Origin: an uncultured Eubacteriales bacterium
GTDB taxonomy: Bacteria > Bacillota > Clostridia > Lachnospirales > Lachnospiraceae
DNA length: 64,000 bases
Assembly (NCBI GenBank): GCA_949289145.1
Contig: CASEML010000082.1
Coordinates: 1-64,000 of the forward strand
Direction: 5' to 3'
The notes under the pieces are model-generated. The model was given only the letters and a program-made list of their open reading frames with translations. It ran no database searches and was not told the DNA's origin. A program made the position numbers and the translations under genes. Shown piece by piece: positions 40,423-49,694 of the stretch (position 1 is its first letter; every line of letters begins with the position of its first letter).

Positions 40423-42972
40423 ATGAACAAAAATCACTTATCACTATTATCAAAAGCGGTAAAGTTTTGTTGCTTTTCTGCCGCATTGGTCTGCCTTTTT
40501 TTCTTTTGGAGCAGTAATATCCAGTTCTCCAAAGCAGCCGAAATGACGCAAACAGTTACCATTTCACCAGAGCCTTCTACCGGGCCTGCCCAGACGGTTA
40601 CTATAACGCCGGAGCCTTCTGCAGAACCTACACAGGCGGCTACTATAGCACCGGAGCCTTCTGTAGAACCCACCCAGACGGTTACTGTAGCACCAGAGCC
40701 TTCTGCAGAACCTACACAGGTAACCACGAAAGCGCCTACACCAAGTCCAACGCCTGTAATTTGCACCTTAACCTTTAACAGCAATGGGGGTTCCGCAGTA
40801 GCATCCATTCAGCGCGTCAAAGGTCAAAAATGGGGGACACTTCCTGTGCCGGTAAGAACTGGTTACACTTTCAGCTACTGGTATAATGCTGAAACCAACA
40901 GAAACTACACAACAACAAACAGGACAGCAACTAGAAACATTACTGTTACTGCCAAATGGACATTAACTCCTTATAATATTACATATTCCTTAAAAGGAGG
41001 TTCTTTTGTATCTGTCACACCAGTCTACACCTATAACATAACCTCCCCCAAGATTACTTTACCGGAGCCTGTCAGAAAAAAATATATTTTTAAAGGATGG
41101 TATACTAACAGCAATTACTCAGGAAAACAAATAACTTCTATCTCCCCCGGCAGCTACGGAAATGTAACCTTGTATGCAAAATGGGAAAAAGCGGCACCTG
41201 CTAGTGTTACGGTCAGCTCTTTAAAAAACACTTCTAATAAGCTGACTGTAAAAATTAAAAAAGTAAGTAAAGCCAGCGGATACGAAATCAAAGTATCTAC
41301 CGACAAGAATTTTAAGAAAAATGTGGTTATCTACGACCTTGGAAAAACAACTTCTTACGTTTTTGCCAACCCTGCCAAAAAAACATATTACGTAAAAGCG
41401 AGAGCTTATGCTAATGATTCGTATGGAATCAAAAGATACGGCGCTTATGGAAAAACTGCTAAAATCAAGGTAACGAAAACCACCAAGCAATATACCGCTA
41501 CTTCCACCTCTGCAAAATTTACCTCTGCAAAGGCCTTGTCCTCCAAGCAGATTCGCCTAAAGGCAACTGTCAGTAAGCGTATAAAAAGCAGCGATGACTA
41601 CTATTACTTGGTAAGATTGAATCCATCCACCAATAAAGTGGAAGCAACTGTTAAAAAGCTGTTAAAAGAAAAATATTTAGATGTAACTCTCTCCATTGAA
41701 GGGAGCTCTGTGGGAAATCTACTGTCTAAATATGCTATTGCCATAAAACAAAACGGAAAATATGTTATAATCAGCAAACCTACTTACATAACCAATCCTA
41801 CCAAAAGCGCTGTCAATACCATGAAATACGTGGCACCCGCTACAAAAAAAGGTATTCAGGGAGCGACCATTGATGATTTAGGTACTAAAAATACATTATT
41901 AAACATGGATTTAAAAAATCTAATTACCACCAAAGGGAAGGGAACGCCTTATGTATATAACGGAAAAACCTATTATTTCACAGATTATTATGTTTCACAG
42001 GTACGCTCCTATAATTCCAAAGGAATTAGTGTTTCCATGGTGGTACTGCTAAGCTGGGATGACAACCTGTCTTACTTAATTCACCCTTCTGCAAGGGTTC
42101 GCGGAAAAACTTATTATACTTTAAACACGAAAGAAAAGAAAGCCAGAGAAACGTTAGAAGCTGCTTTCTGCTATTTAGGTGAAGTTTTTGGTCAAAAAGA
42201 CTGCTACGTGGACAACTGGATTTTAGGAAATGAAGTAAATGCGCACGCTGCATGGAATTATGCCGGAAACCTTTCTCTAAGTGATTACTCCAAATCCTAT
42301 GCACAGGCTTTTCGAATGCTTTATTATGGCGTAAAACACGGCTATAAGAATACCAGAGTCTTTATCTCGTTAGATAATGAATGGACCAAAGCAAGCAATG
42401 GATTCAGCGGTAAATCCTTCCTGACTGCCTTTGCCAGTGCCATAAAAAAGGAGAACTCAAAGGTTGACTGGAACATAGCATACCATGCTTATCCCGCTCC
42501 ATTAACCGCTTCTGCTTTCTGGAAAAATACTGGAATCAATAAGACCGAAAATACACCATACATTACACCGTTAAATATTGAAGTTCTTACCAAATATGTG
42601 AAAAAACATTATGGCTCCAGCACAAGAATCATTCTTTCTGAGCAGGGATTCACTTCCACTGCCGGAGACAGCGTTCAGGCCGCTGCCATAGCATATGCTT
42701 ATTACAAATGTGAGTTTAATTCCATGATTGATGCTTTTATTATTCGAAGTGAATATGATGTTGCGGAAGAAGTAAGTCAAGGATTATCCATGGGACTGAT
42801 CAGAACCTCTCCATGGAGCTTTAAAGAAGCTTATAACGTATACAAATATATGGATACACCGAAATCAACCACCTATACAAAGAAATATCTGTCGGTGATC
42901 GGTGCAAAAAAATGGAGTTCCATCGTACCAGGATATAAGTCAAGCAAGTTTAAGAAAATGCCAAATAATTAA
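40423..42972 (+). CDS. Large secreted glycosidase-like protein (DUF5722) with InlB-type repeats
   Basis: 849 residues. Order: signal peptide (1-39), four 14-residue Pro-rich repeats (44-99, e.g. TVTITPEPSAEPTQ), two Listeria-Bacteroides (InlB B/Flg_new) repeats (about 112-180, TLTFNSNGGSAVASIQ, and 184-255, ending GNVTLYAKWEK), an Fn3-like domain (about 258-352), a beta-sandwich-like stretch, and a C-terminal DUF5722 domain (about 465-830). The latter has a TIM-barrel glycosidase layout: ILGNEVNAHAAW gives a candidate acid/base E604 and ILSEQGFTS a candidate nucleophile E740. It is likely exported and acts on a glycan; no sortase motif or SLH domain is visible. GGAGGGAG precedes the ATG. Enzyme activity is inference. 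Confidence 0.82.
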   Translation: MNKNHLSLLSKAVKFCCFSAALVCLFFFWSSNIQFSKAAEMTQTVTISPEPSTGPAQTVTITPEPSAEPTQAATIAPEPSVEPTQTVTVAPEPSAEPTQVTTKAPTPSPTPVICTLTFNSNGGSAVASIQRVKGQKWGTLPVPVRTGYTFSYWYNAETNRNYTTTNRTATRNITVTAKWTLTPYNITYSLKGGSFVSVTPVYTYNITSPKITLPEPVRKKYIFKGWYTNSNYSGKQITSISPGSYGNVTLYAKWEKAAPASVTVSSLKNTSNKLTVKIKKVSKASGYEIKVSTDKNFKKNVVIYDLGKTTSYVFANPAKKTYYVKARAYANDSYGIKRYGAYGKTAKIKVTKTTKQYTATSTSAKFTSAKALSSKQIRLKATVSKRIKSSDDYYYLVRLNPSTNKVEATVKKLLKEKYLDVTLSIEGSSVGNLLSKYAIAIKQNGKYVIISKPTYITNPTKSAVNTMKYVAPATKKGIQGATIDDLGTKNTLLNMDLKNLITTKGKGTPYVYNGKTYYFTDYYVSQVRSYNSKGISVSMVVLLSWDDNLSYLIHPSARVRGKTYYTLNTKEKKARETLEAAFCYLGEVFGQKDCYVDNWILGNEVNAHAAWNYAGNLSLSDYSKSYAQAFRMLYYGVKHGYKNTRVFISLDNEWTKASNGFSGKSFLTAFASAIKKENSKVDWNIAYHAYPAPLTASAFWKNTGINKTENTPYITPLNIEVLTKYVKKHYGSSTRIILSEQGFTSTAGDSVQAAAIAYAYYKCEFNSMIDAFIIRSEYDVAEEVSQGLSMGLIRTSPWSFKEAYNVYKYMDTPKSTTYTKKYLSVIGAKKWSSIVPGYKSSKFKKMPNN
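40552..40719 (+). repeat. 42-bp tandem repeat, four copies, within the DUF5722 gene
   Basis: Four in-frame 42-bp units encode PEPS-rich 14-residue repeats, followed by a partial unit (VTTKAPTPSPTP). The copies differ by several substitutions. Copy number could change by slippage without breaking the frame. Confidence 0.9.
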
Positions 42973-42989
42973 TTACAGTACATCAAGAT

Positions 42990-43033
42990 AATAGAAATAC
43001 CAGACTGGTTATTCACCGTCTGGTATTTCTATT
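42990..43033. terminator. Bidirectional terminator between DUF5722 gene and uppP
   Basis: AATAGAAATACCAGAC and GTCTGGTATTTCTATT form a perfect 16-bp stem with a 12-nt loop between the two convergent genes. Confidence 0.9.
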
Positions 43034-43046
43034 TTATAAAAATCGC

Positions 43047-43937
43047 CTACGCCGCTAGCATAGCATATACAATCAATATAATTCCCAATACAATTCGATA
43101 ATATCCAAATACCTTAAAGTCTTTCTTCTTTATATAAGACATAAAGGTTTTAATGGCTATCACAGATACGATAAATGCAGTTACCATACCTATGATCAGC
43201 AGCACTAATTCCCCCGCCTGAAATGCAAATCCAAACTTTACAAGTTTCAAAAGACTTGCTCCAAGCATAATTGGAATAGCAAGGAAAAAACTGAATTCTG
43301 CCGCCACATATCTTGAAGTTCCGATTAATATGGCCCCTATAATGGTGGCTCCGGAACGCGATGTTCCCGGAATCAATGCAAGAATCTGGAATATTCCAAT
43401 GAGTACTGCATGCTTATAGGTTAAACCTTCAAAATTATTCACTGCAGGTTTCTTCCCTTTATTTCTGTTTTCTACAATAATAAAGATAATACCGTATACA
43501 ATCAACGTAATGGAAACTGTCTGAAAGTTATAAAATAATTCGTCAATCTTATCATCAAAGGGAAGACCAATAATGGCTGCCGGCAATGCTGCTACCAGCA
43601 CTTTAAACCACATTTGCATCGTATCCCATTTTACATATTTATTTAAGACCTTCACAAAAACATTGGTTCCATGGTACTTGGGCGCATACTTTACATTGTC
43701 ATTATTCTTTCCTGATACAAACGGCCACAGTTTATGCCAATACAACACAACTACTGCCATAATAGCTCCTAACTGAATCACCACAAAAAACATTTCTTTA
43801 AACTCCGGTGTTACATTCAACTGTACGAACTCGTCAATAATAATCATGTGTCCTGTACTGCTAATTGGAAGCCATTCTGTAATTCCTTCTACTATTCCAA
43901 GAAGAATTACTTTTAGAATTTCAATCAAATTTTCCAT
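43047..43937 (-). CDS. uppP: Undecaprenyl-diphosphate phosphatase
   Basis: 296 residues, polytopic. [17 protein letters not shown] near the N-terminus and [19 protein letters not shown] in the second half are the two BacA/UppP catalytic motifs. It recycles the undecaprenyl carrier used for peptidoglycan and surface polysaccharides. It has a loop insertion around 85-105 (Asn/Lys-rich) compared with the shortest homologs. The ATG after GGAGGAAGAA is chosen; a GTG 12 nt upstream overlaps the SD. Confidence 0.96.
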   Translation of the reverse strand: MENLIEILKVILLGIVEGITEWLPISSTGHMIIIDEFVQLNVTPEFKEMFFVVIQLGAIMAVVVLYWHKLWPFVSGKNNDNVKYAPKYHGTNVFVKVLNKYVKWDTMQMWFKVLVAALPAAIIGLPFDDKIDELFYNFQTVSITLIVYGIIFIIVENRNKGKKPAVNNFEGLTYKHAVLIGIFQILALIPGTSRSGATIIGAILIGTSRYVAAEFSFFLAIPIMLGASLLKLVKFGFAFQAGELVLLIIGMVTAFIVSVIAIKTFMSYIKKKDFKVFGYYRIVLGIILIVYAMLAA

Positions 43938-43968
43938 TTCTTCCTCCACACATTTTCCTTATATTCAA

Positions 43969-45066
43969 TTATTCAATAATAGTGTCTTCTTTTGCATCTT
44001 CCCTAACTATGCAAACCCATGTTTTTCCTTCGTTTAATGTTATTTCATTACCATTTTTGTCATAATATCTGGTTTTATCCCAATCTACATATTTATTCCA
44101 CGTAATCTCAATAGCTTTTCCATTTGTAATATAGTACCCTGTCTTATTTTCATCTACTACGTGAAAAAACTTATAATCCTTGGCATCTCTGGATTCTCCA
44201 ATCGTATTCTGAATAATAATATTCTTTACTGCCAGCTGTTCACCGTCTAAATCATCGATTTGTTCTCCACCATACTGGAATCTGTAATACAAACCATCTT
44301 CTTCATTATATTCAAACCATGGTTTATTTACCACATATCCGCCTGGAGTAACTTTATTTGCATCGATTGCATTGTCTGTCAGTTCTACCTGATCGGAAGA
44401 TGGTTTAAAATTATAATGCGGTTCCAGCACTGAATATCTATCCGTATGTTCTAATGAATATTCGTACTTTTCCACTCCCTTTAAAATACCTTCTCCGCTG
44501 GCATATGCATTGTGCGGTGCTTTCCTATCCGAAGTACGGTAATATACAGTTCCATCCAAAGTAGTACCATCTAAATTGTCTACATCATCACGCGCCAATA
44601 CTTCTGATACATAGAGAGAGGGACCTCCAAAATGACAATAAATACTGTCCCATTCCATCGCCCAATATACATAATAATCACGACAGCTTCTTACAGAACC
44701 AATTTTCTCTAAATCTTTCCAGTCCTCAATAATTCCCATAAGTCTGGTAAGGTTTCCTTCCACATTACATTCATAAATAACACCTGCTTTTGAAATGCTT
44801 GTCTGCGGACATGCTACCTCTATATTATTGAACATAACAGCAATCGGTCTTGTATTTGCCACTTCCTCATCTACCCATTCATAGGTCAGATTACTTCTCA
44901 CTTTGCCTTCCGGTGCCTCCTCTGCCGTTTCCTGTGTAGGTGCAGCCGTTGCTTCCTCTATTTCCTGAGTTGCTTCTCCCTGTTCTGTGTCCTTATCCTT
45001 TCCACATCCTGTTAAAACTGTAGCCGCTACCATAAGCAGTAACATGCTTACCTTTAATTTTTTCAC
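43969..45066 (-). CDS. DUF3048 (YerB-like) lipoprotein
   Basis: 365 residues. Lipoprotein signal peptide with lipobox LTGC at about 20-23, then a Glu/Thr-rich linker and the DUF3048 pair: RPIAVMFNNIEVACPQTSIS, IGSVRSCRDYYVYWAMEWDS and DRKAPHNAYAS. The C-terminal half, with AIEITWNKYV and RYYDKNGNEITLNEGKTWV, is the second DUF3048 domain. Function unknown; B. subtilis YerB is the reference member. A GTG start is preferred, because GAGAGGA is 7 nt before it; the upstream TTG is too close to the SD. Confidence 0.9.
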   Translation of the reverse strand: MKKLKVSMLLLMVAATVLTGCGKDKDTEQGEATQEIEEATAAPTQETAEEAPEGKVRSNLTYEWVDEEVANTRPIAVMFNNIEVACPQTSISKAGVIYECNVEGNLTRLMGIIEDWKDLEKIGSVRSCRDYYVYWAMEWDSIYCHFGGPSLYVSEVLARDDVDNLDGTTLDGTVYYRTSDRKAPHNAYASGEGILKGVEKYEYSLEHTDRYSVLEPHYNFKPSSDQVELTDNAIDANKVTPGGYVVNKPWFEYNEEDGLYYRFQYGGEQIDDLDGEQLAVKNIIIQNTIGESRDAKDYKFFHVVDENKTGYYITNGKAIEITWNKYVDWDKTRYYDKNGNEITLNEGKTWVCIVREDAKEDTIIE

Positions 45067-45168
45067 AGTCAAATCCTCTCTTTCTTTCTTGTTTCAATAA
45101 CTTTTCATCATCTTTAGTATTTTAGCATATTCCACTTATATTGTGAACAACTTTGTGCATTTTCTGTC

Positions 45169-45197
45169 TTGTATAATTCTTAAAATTTACGTATACT
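45169..45197 (+). promoter_or_regulatory. Probable promoter of the FliD-like gene
   Basis: TTGTAT (45169-45174), 17-nt spacer, TATACT (45192-45197). Confidence 0.5.
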
Positions 45198-45247
45198 TAT
45201 ATTGAAAACAATTATAAAATGTTTTGTCAAATGAGGAGGTGATCAGT

Positions 45248-45946
45248 ATGACAACTTTTTATGGGTTAAACGCTTCCGGTGTTTCTACTTTATTTTCCAG
45301 CTTAGGAAATGAAAGCAGCCGCACAACATCACTGTTATCAGATTATGCTTCTATTAGGAACGGAAGTTATTACAAGCTTTTAAAAGCTTATTATTCTCAG
45401 ACCTCTGATTCCGAGAAAACTACAGCTTCTACACTTACTAATAAGCTTACTACTGATAACGCCGCCTGGAAAGAGGTCGCTTCTGATATTTCTTCCTTAA
45501 AATCAAGTGCTGGTACACTGATAAAAGAAGAATATACAGAAAAAAATCGTTCCAGCTTAGAAAAGGAGATTTCTTCCTTTGTGGAGAATTATAACGCTGT
45601 GCTGGATTCTTCTGCAGACGTTAACTCCAGTTCGCTTTCCAAAAAAGCAGAATGGATGACCAGAATTTCCTCCAACAATTCAGCTTCTCTGGAAAAAATA
45701 GGAATCACCATAAACTCAGACAAAACACTGTCTTTAGACAGTGATACTTTATCCAATGCTTCTTTGGATGATTTGAAATCTGTATTTTCTGGTTCCTATT
45801 CTTACGCAGGTCAGGTAAATTCAGCTGCTACTTTGATGGCACAGGTAGCCTCCAGCGGCGGAGCTTCCAGTACCGCATCCCTCTACACAAGTTCAGGAAC
45901 TTACAGCAATTTATCTGTTTCCTCTATGTATAACATGTTCTTTTAA
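45248..45946 (+). CDS. FliD C-terminal-like protein, no flagellar context
   Basis: 232 residues, Ser/Thr-rich, no signal peptide and no cysteine. The middle and end (ISSFVENYNAVLDSSADV, LEKIGITINSDKTLSLDSDT, LKSVFSGSYSYAGQV) follow the FliD C-terminal pattern, in which a filament-cap subunit helix pair is followed by a GI(T)xxxDGTLxLD stretch. The N-terminus MTTFYGLNASGVSTLFSSLG is distinct. GAGGAGGTGATC precedes the ATG. No flagellin, hook or export gene is in the window, so it may be a non-flagellar family derived from FliD. Function unknown; the homology is based on pattern only. Confidence 0.6.
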   Translation: MTTFYGLNASGVSTLFSSLGNESSRTTSLLSDYASIRNGSYYKLLKAYYSQTSDSEKTTASTLTNKLTTDNAAWKEVASDISSLKSSAGTLIKEEYTEKNRSSLEKEISSFVENYNAVLDSSADVNSSSLSKKAEWMTRISSNNSASLEKIGITINSDKTLSLDSDTLSNASLDDLKSVFSGSYSYAGQVNSAATLMAQVASSGGASSTASLYTSSGTYSNLSVSSMYNMFF

Positions 45947-45963
45947 CTGTTTATAATTACATA

Positions 45964-46008
45964 GAAAGCAAGGCAAGCCATAATCCTTTTATGGCTTGTT
46001 TTGCTTTC
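45964..46008 (+). terminator. Terminator of the FliD-like gene
   Basis: GAAAGCA with TGCTTTC and, inside, CAAGCCATAA with TTATGGCTTG make a long stem of about 17 bp with a small internal mismatch. It is followed only by CCTATACC, so its U-tract is poor. Confidence 0.65.
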
Positions 46009-46035
46009 CCTATACCAAAATAAAGGAGGATATGT

Positions 46036-46893
46036 ATGAGCATAAAATCAAAAAGTATTTTCCTGCTTATTATCGTAATTTTTTTATGTATTTGCTGCAT
46101 ATACCTAGAAAAAAAGTTTATAAATCAAACACCAAAACAGGAGGTATCCACCGCCATGATTTCATGCACCCCAAAACCTACCATTCCTTCGCCATCTGCA
46201 AGTTCATCACCTACACCGGCAGTCTTTCTTACTTCTATAGGAGATTTCCCCGCCGGAGAGATCATTGCAGATGACCAGATAGATCTCGAACATTTAGACA
46301 GCTATTTTACCATTTCTGCCATTGATGATTCCCTAATGGCACGTATCTATAATAAATCTTACCGGGAAAATGATAACATTACATTAGATGAACTGCGCTA
46401 TTTAAAGATTCTGCATTATAATTTTAACCATCAGATTCAAGTGGGAGAATGTATTGTAAATAAAGAAATTTCCGATGACTGTATCGAAATTTTTACTGAA
46501 CTTTTTAGAAATGAATACGAAATACAATCTATGTATTTAATCGATGATTTTTGGACGGGAGACGGAAGCTCTACAGATACAGCTTCCATGAATGCCAATA
46601 ATTCTTCTGCCTTTTGTTATCGGGTAATCGCAGGCACCACAAAACTTTCCAACCATGCCTTAGGTTTTGCCATTGATATCAATCCATATCAGAATCCTTA
46701 CATCACTTATCAGGATGGAGTTCCTGTCTATTATCATAATGATGCGGAAAACTATGCAGACAGAACCGTGGCAAAACCTCACATGATCACCCACGATGAT
46801 TTGTGTTATCAATTATTCATACAACACGGCTTCACCTGGGGCGGTGACTGGAAAAATTCCAAAGATTATCAGCACTTTGAAAAGAGTGAATAA
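46036..46893 (+). CDS. M15 family D-Ala-D-Ala carboxypeptidase-like peptidase
   Basis: 285 residues. N-terminal transmembrane or signal segment (about 7-23), a Pro/Ser-rich linker, then a peptidase M15 domain. Zinc ligands and catalytic region: SNHALGFAIDINP (H207, D214), WGGDW, and DYQHFE near the end (H281). It presumably trims peptidoglycan peptides outside the cell. AAAGGAGG precedes the ATG. Its last 25 nt overlap the end of the convergent folT gene. Confidence 0.9.
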   Translation: MSIKSKSIFLLIIVIFLCICCIYLEKKFINQTPKQEVSTAMISCTPKPTIPSPSASSSPTPAVFLTSIGDFPAGEIIADDQIDLEHLDSYFTISAIDDSLMARIYNKSYRENDNITLDELRYLKILHYNFNHQIQVGECIVNKEISDDCIEIFTELFRNEYEIQSMYLIDDFWTGDGSSTDTASMNANNSSAFCYRVIAGTTKLSNHALGFAIDINPYQNPYITYQDGVPVYYHNDAENYADRTVAKPHMITHDDLCYQLFIQHGFTWGGDWKNSKDYQHFEKSE

Positions 46894-47453
46894 CCATTCT
46901 TTTTGCGGTTCTTCTCTATAATACCCAAAATGAAAAGCAATAAAATGGTGTCCACCGGCAGGGCAATGAGATTTTTCAATGCTCTTGCCGGAAATATTGC
47001 TAAAAATGCTTTTCCATACAATACATTGAGCCACAAAGTATTTAGTACACAGTTGACAAACAACTTAACACAAAATTCTGCTGCCAAAGCTCTCCACCAT
47101 ACCAGTTTCTTTTTATACAGGAAGAATCCATATATCACTCCTGCAACTATGGCACTGAAAGTAAAGCCAGGAAAATAGGCACCAGTTGGCTTTAATATAA
47201 ACTTTAAAATATCCATAGTACCGCCGAAAACTGCTCCTGCCACAGGTCCTAATACAAACTCCACGATTCGGTTAGGATATCCAGAAAATCCAATCCGAAT
47301 ATATGGACCTAACTCAATGGACGTGGTATAGGATAACACAATGGCAAGTGCTCCCATAAGACCACAAAAGGTCAAAGCATAAATATTTTTCCGTTTTTCG
47401 GAAAATTTTCTGTTTACTGTTGCTGTTTGGGAATTGTTAGAAATTTGATTCAT
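46869..47453 (-). CDS. folT: Folate-specific ECF transporter S component
   Basis: 194 residues with five to six hydrophobic segments. ALTFCGLMGALAIVL, IRIGFSGYPNRIVEFVLGP and KFILKPTGAYFPGFTFSA match the FolT branch of ECF S components. These bind folate and share the EcfA/A'/T module encoded elsewhere. The THF riboswitch in the leader is independent evidence for folate as substrate. AAAGGAGG precedes the ATG and is the target of an anti-SD segment in the leader. Confidence 0.93.
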   Translation of the reverse strand: MNQISNNSQTATVNRKFSEKRKNIYALTFCGLMGALAIVLSYTTSIELGPYIRIGFSGYPNRIVEFVLGPVAGAVFGGTMDILKFILKPTGAYFPGFTFSAIVAGVIYGFFLYKKKLVWWRALAAEFCVKLFVNCVLNTLWLNVLYGKAFLAIFPARALKNLIALPVDTILLLFILGIIEKNRKKNGYSLFSKC

Positions 47454-47536
47454 ATGATTACCTCCTTTGCAGTAGTTTCCTTGTCTACATAGTCATATTG
47501 ACCGCATAAGAGGTATTAGAACTCTCCTATATGTAG
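47454..47536 (-). promoter_or_regulatory. Expression platform of the THF riboswitch
   Basis: In the minus-strand RNA a TACCTC segment (47510-47515) can pair exactly with GAGGTA of the folT ribosome binding site (47459-47464). No terminator is present, so control at translation initiation is indicated. Confidence 0.65.
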
Positions 47537-47640
47537 CAGCGGGATGCGAATTCCGTACCGCAAACCGGACCTTCCGGTTTTTCGTCAAAGTGACAACTCC
47601 CTGTTCACTAAGCACTTAACGCACGATATTCTACTCTGCT
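47537..47640 (-). ncRNA. Tetrahydrofolate (THF) riboswitch
   Basis: The minus strand reads AGAGTAGAATATCGTGCGTT, then AAGTGCTTAGTGAACAGGGA, GTTGTCAC, GACGAAAAACCGG, TTTGCGGTACGGAATTCGCA and TCCCGCTG. These are the conserved segments of the THF riboswitch in order, including the pseudoknot-forming elements. High folate should lower folT expression. Confidence 0.95.
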
Positions 47641-47655
47641 TGTTTTTACTATAGG

Positions 47656-47684
47656 AGTATAACATAGAACTATAGGAAGAGCAA
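47656..47684 (-). promoter_or_regulatory. Promoter of the folT transcript
   Basis: TTGCTC (47679-47684), 17-nt spacer, TATACT (47656-47661), placing the start a few bases before the riboswitch aptamer. Confidence 0.75.
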
Positions 47685-47727
47685 GCTCCAAAGCTGAACT
47701 GTTACATTTTGGCTGATCGGCTTTCTA

Positions 47728-48186
47728 TTATTTGCTATCCTTTTTCTGAAATATAGGCAATAACAGCGTTCCTATAATAATGAAAAAATCTGATATATTA
47801 AATACTACTTTTCCCAGTGATTTCCATTTTACACCAAATCTAACATAATCAATTACATAATGTTTTCGAAAACGATCATAAATGTTGCTGCCTGCACCAC
47901 CGATAATCATGGCAAGTGCTGCTTTTAAACCTTTGTTCCCTTTACGGAATAATAACAGGCAAAATTTCACAAGCAAAAGACTGCACACAAAGCTGGAGCC
48001 ATAAGCCACCAGCTTTGGATATTTTTTAAACTTGTCCAGTGCAAATCCTCTATTATAATACTTTTGCAATATAATTTTACCATTTAAATATGTTCTCTTT
48101 TCTCCTAAGGTCAGCTTCTTATCAACGATTCTTTTTATAAAAAAATCCACTATAAATATGCCACCAATTATAGCAAAATACAACAT
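47728..48186 (-). CDS. lspA: Lipoprotein signal peptidase (signal peptidase II) family protein
   Basis: 152 residues, four hydrophobic segments. The catalytic aspartates are in GSNIYDRF (D104) and FNISDFF (D133); YNRGFAL near 44-50 corresponds to the conserved NxGxAF. It cleaves prolipoproteins after lipid attachment. It differs somewhat from housekeeping LspA (Lys-rich loop, no rluD neighbour), so it may be a second copy. It starts 25 nt after the clpX stop with AGGAGG. Confidence 0.85.
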   Translation of the reverse strand: MLYFAIIGGIFIVDFFIKRIVDKKLTLGEKRTYLNGKIILQKYYNRGFALDKFKKYPKLVAYGSSFVCSLLLVKFCLLLFRKGNKGLKAALAMIIGGAGSNIYDRFRKHYVIDYVRFGVKWKSLGKVVFNISDFFIIIGTLLLPIFQKKDSK

Positions 48187-48211
48187 ATCTGCCTCCTAAC
48201 CCTCATGACCT

Positions 48212-49663
48212 TTATGATTCAGCTTTCTGCACAACCGCCTGATTCGCCTTAAGCTTTTCTGTGGAACGCATTTCAATGCGGGGGGCTCCTATATGCTCAA
48301 TATATGCTCTGGTTATAGTAACCGCACCAATATCATCATCCTTTGGAATTTCATACATAATATCCAGCATAAATTCTTCAATAATGGCTCGAAGGGCTCT
48401 AGCTCCTGTCTTCTTTTCCAATGCTTTTTCAGCAATTGCTTCCAGTGCGTCTTCATCAAAGTTCAACTTCACCTCATCTAGCTCTAACAGCTTCTGGTAT
48501 TGCTTCAAAATAGCATTTTTCGGCTCACTTAAAACTTTGACCAACATATCCTTTGTTAAGGCATCTAAAGTAAATACAATTGGCAAACGTCCTAAAAACT
48601 CCGGTATCATACCAAACTTACGGATATCTTCTACCGTCACCTGACTTAACAGATTGGGATCGTTATCATATTTATCTTTCAAATCAGCTTTGAATCCAAT
48701 GGAGGCTGACTTGTTTAAACGTTCTTTAATAATTCCCTCCAATTCTGGAAAAGCACCGCCACAGATAAATAAAATATTTTTTGTGTTTACGGTGGTTAAA
48801 GGCACCATAGCATTCTTGCTGTTGGCACCTACAGGTACCTCCACTTCGCTGCCCTCTAATAATTTCAGCATTCCCTGCTGCACTGATTCACCGCTGACAT
48901 CCCTCTGGTTTGTATTTTTCTTTTTAGCTATTTTATCAATTTCGTCAATAAATATAATACCTCTTTCCGCACGTTCCACATCATTATCTGCTGCTGCCAG
49001 AAGCTTTGATACTACACTTTCAATATCATCACCAATATAACCTGCCTCGGTCAGAGATGTAGCATCTGTAATAGCAAGAGGTACATCTAACAATCTAGCT
49101 AATGTTTTTACAAGGAAAGTCTTACCACTACCTGTAGGTCCAATCATAAGCATATTTGATTTTTCAATTTCAATCTCATCCATGGTATCCGTGGCCACAC
49201 GTTTATAATGGTTATATACAGCCACAGAAATCACTTTTTTCGCCTGTTCCTGACCTACCACATATTCATCTAAACTTGCCTTGATCTTATGAGGAGCCGG
49301 AATAGATTTAATATCTAATACCGGTTTAGCCTTTTCTTTTGGTTTTTTCTTTTTAATTTTCTGAGAATTTGGCTTTACGTTTTGGTTCATGTTATTTAAA
49401 TCTGATAAATTAATCATACTGATATTCGGCATATACGGCATATGCTTCATGATGCTTTCATAATCCACATTTCCATTATTCATAGTGTCAAAGGTTCTCT
49501 GCATACAATCTGCACATACACAGATGTTATTTGGCAAATGAACCATTTTTCCTGCCGTACTCTCAGAACGCCGGCAAATATAGCAGATATCTTCGTATCC
49601 GTCATCTTTTGAGTCAGAATCTTTTTTATTGTCTATTTCATTATTTTCTATATAATCAGACAT
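48212..49663 (-). CDS. clpX: ATP-dependent Clp protease ATP-binding subunit ClpX (long form)
   Basis: 483 residues against about 420 for typical ClpX. Zinc-binding domain cysteines C27, C30, C50 and C53; a long linker (about 60-125) with a Lys/Pro-rich stretch; the AAA core with Walker A GPTGSGKT (175-182), Walker B IIFIDEIDK, pore loop EAGYIGDD and the ClpP-docking loop SIGFKAD. It unfolds tagged substrates for ClpP. Neither clpP nor tig is adjacent, in contrast to the usual gene order; lspA follows. It might therefore be a second ClpX. The promoter at 49695-49723 is its own. Confidence 0.92.
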   Translation of the reverse strand: MSDYIENNEIDNKKDSDSKDDGYEDICYICRRSESTAGKMVHLPNNICVCADCMQRTFDTMNNGNVDYESIMKHMPYMPNISMINLSDLNNMNQNVKPNSQKIKKKKPKEKAKPVLDIKSIPAPHKIKASLDEYVVGQEQAKKVISVAVYNHYKRVATDTMDEIEIEKSNMLMIGPTGSGKTFLVKTLARLLDVPLAITDATSLTEAGYIGDDIESVVSKLLAAADNDVERAERGIIFIDEIDKIAKKKNTNQRDVSGESVQQGMLKLLEGSEVEVPVGANSKNAMVPLTTVNTKNILFICGGAFPELEGIIKERLNKSASIGFKADLKDKYDNDPNLLSQVTVEDIRKFGMIPEFLGRLPIVFTLDALTKDMLVKVLSEPKNAILKQYQKLLELDEVKLNFDEDALEAIAEKALEKKTGARALRAIIEEFMLDIMYEIPKDDDIGAVTITRAYIEHIGAPRIEMRSTEKLKANQAVVQKAES

Positions 49664-49694
49664 ATTTTCCCCTCCGGTTCTTTTTATAATTTAC

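Noticed and set aside
40552..40719. Possible CRISPR array
   Set aside because: The repeat units are contiguous, 42 bp, in frame inside a coding region and without spacers.
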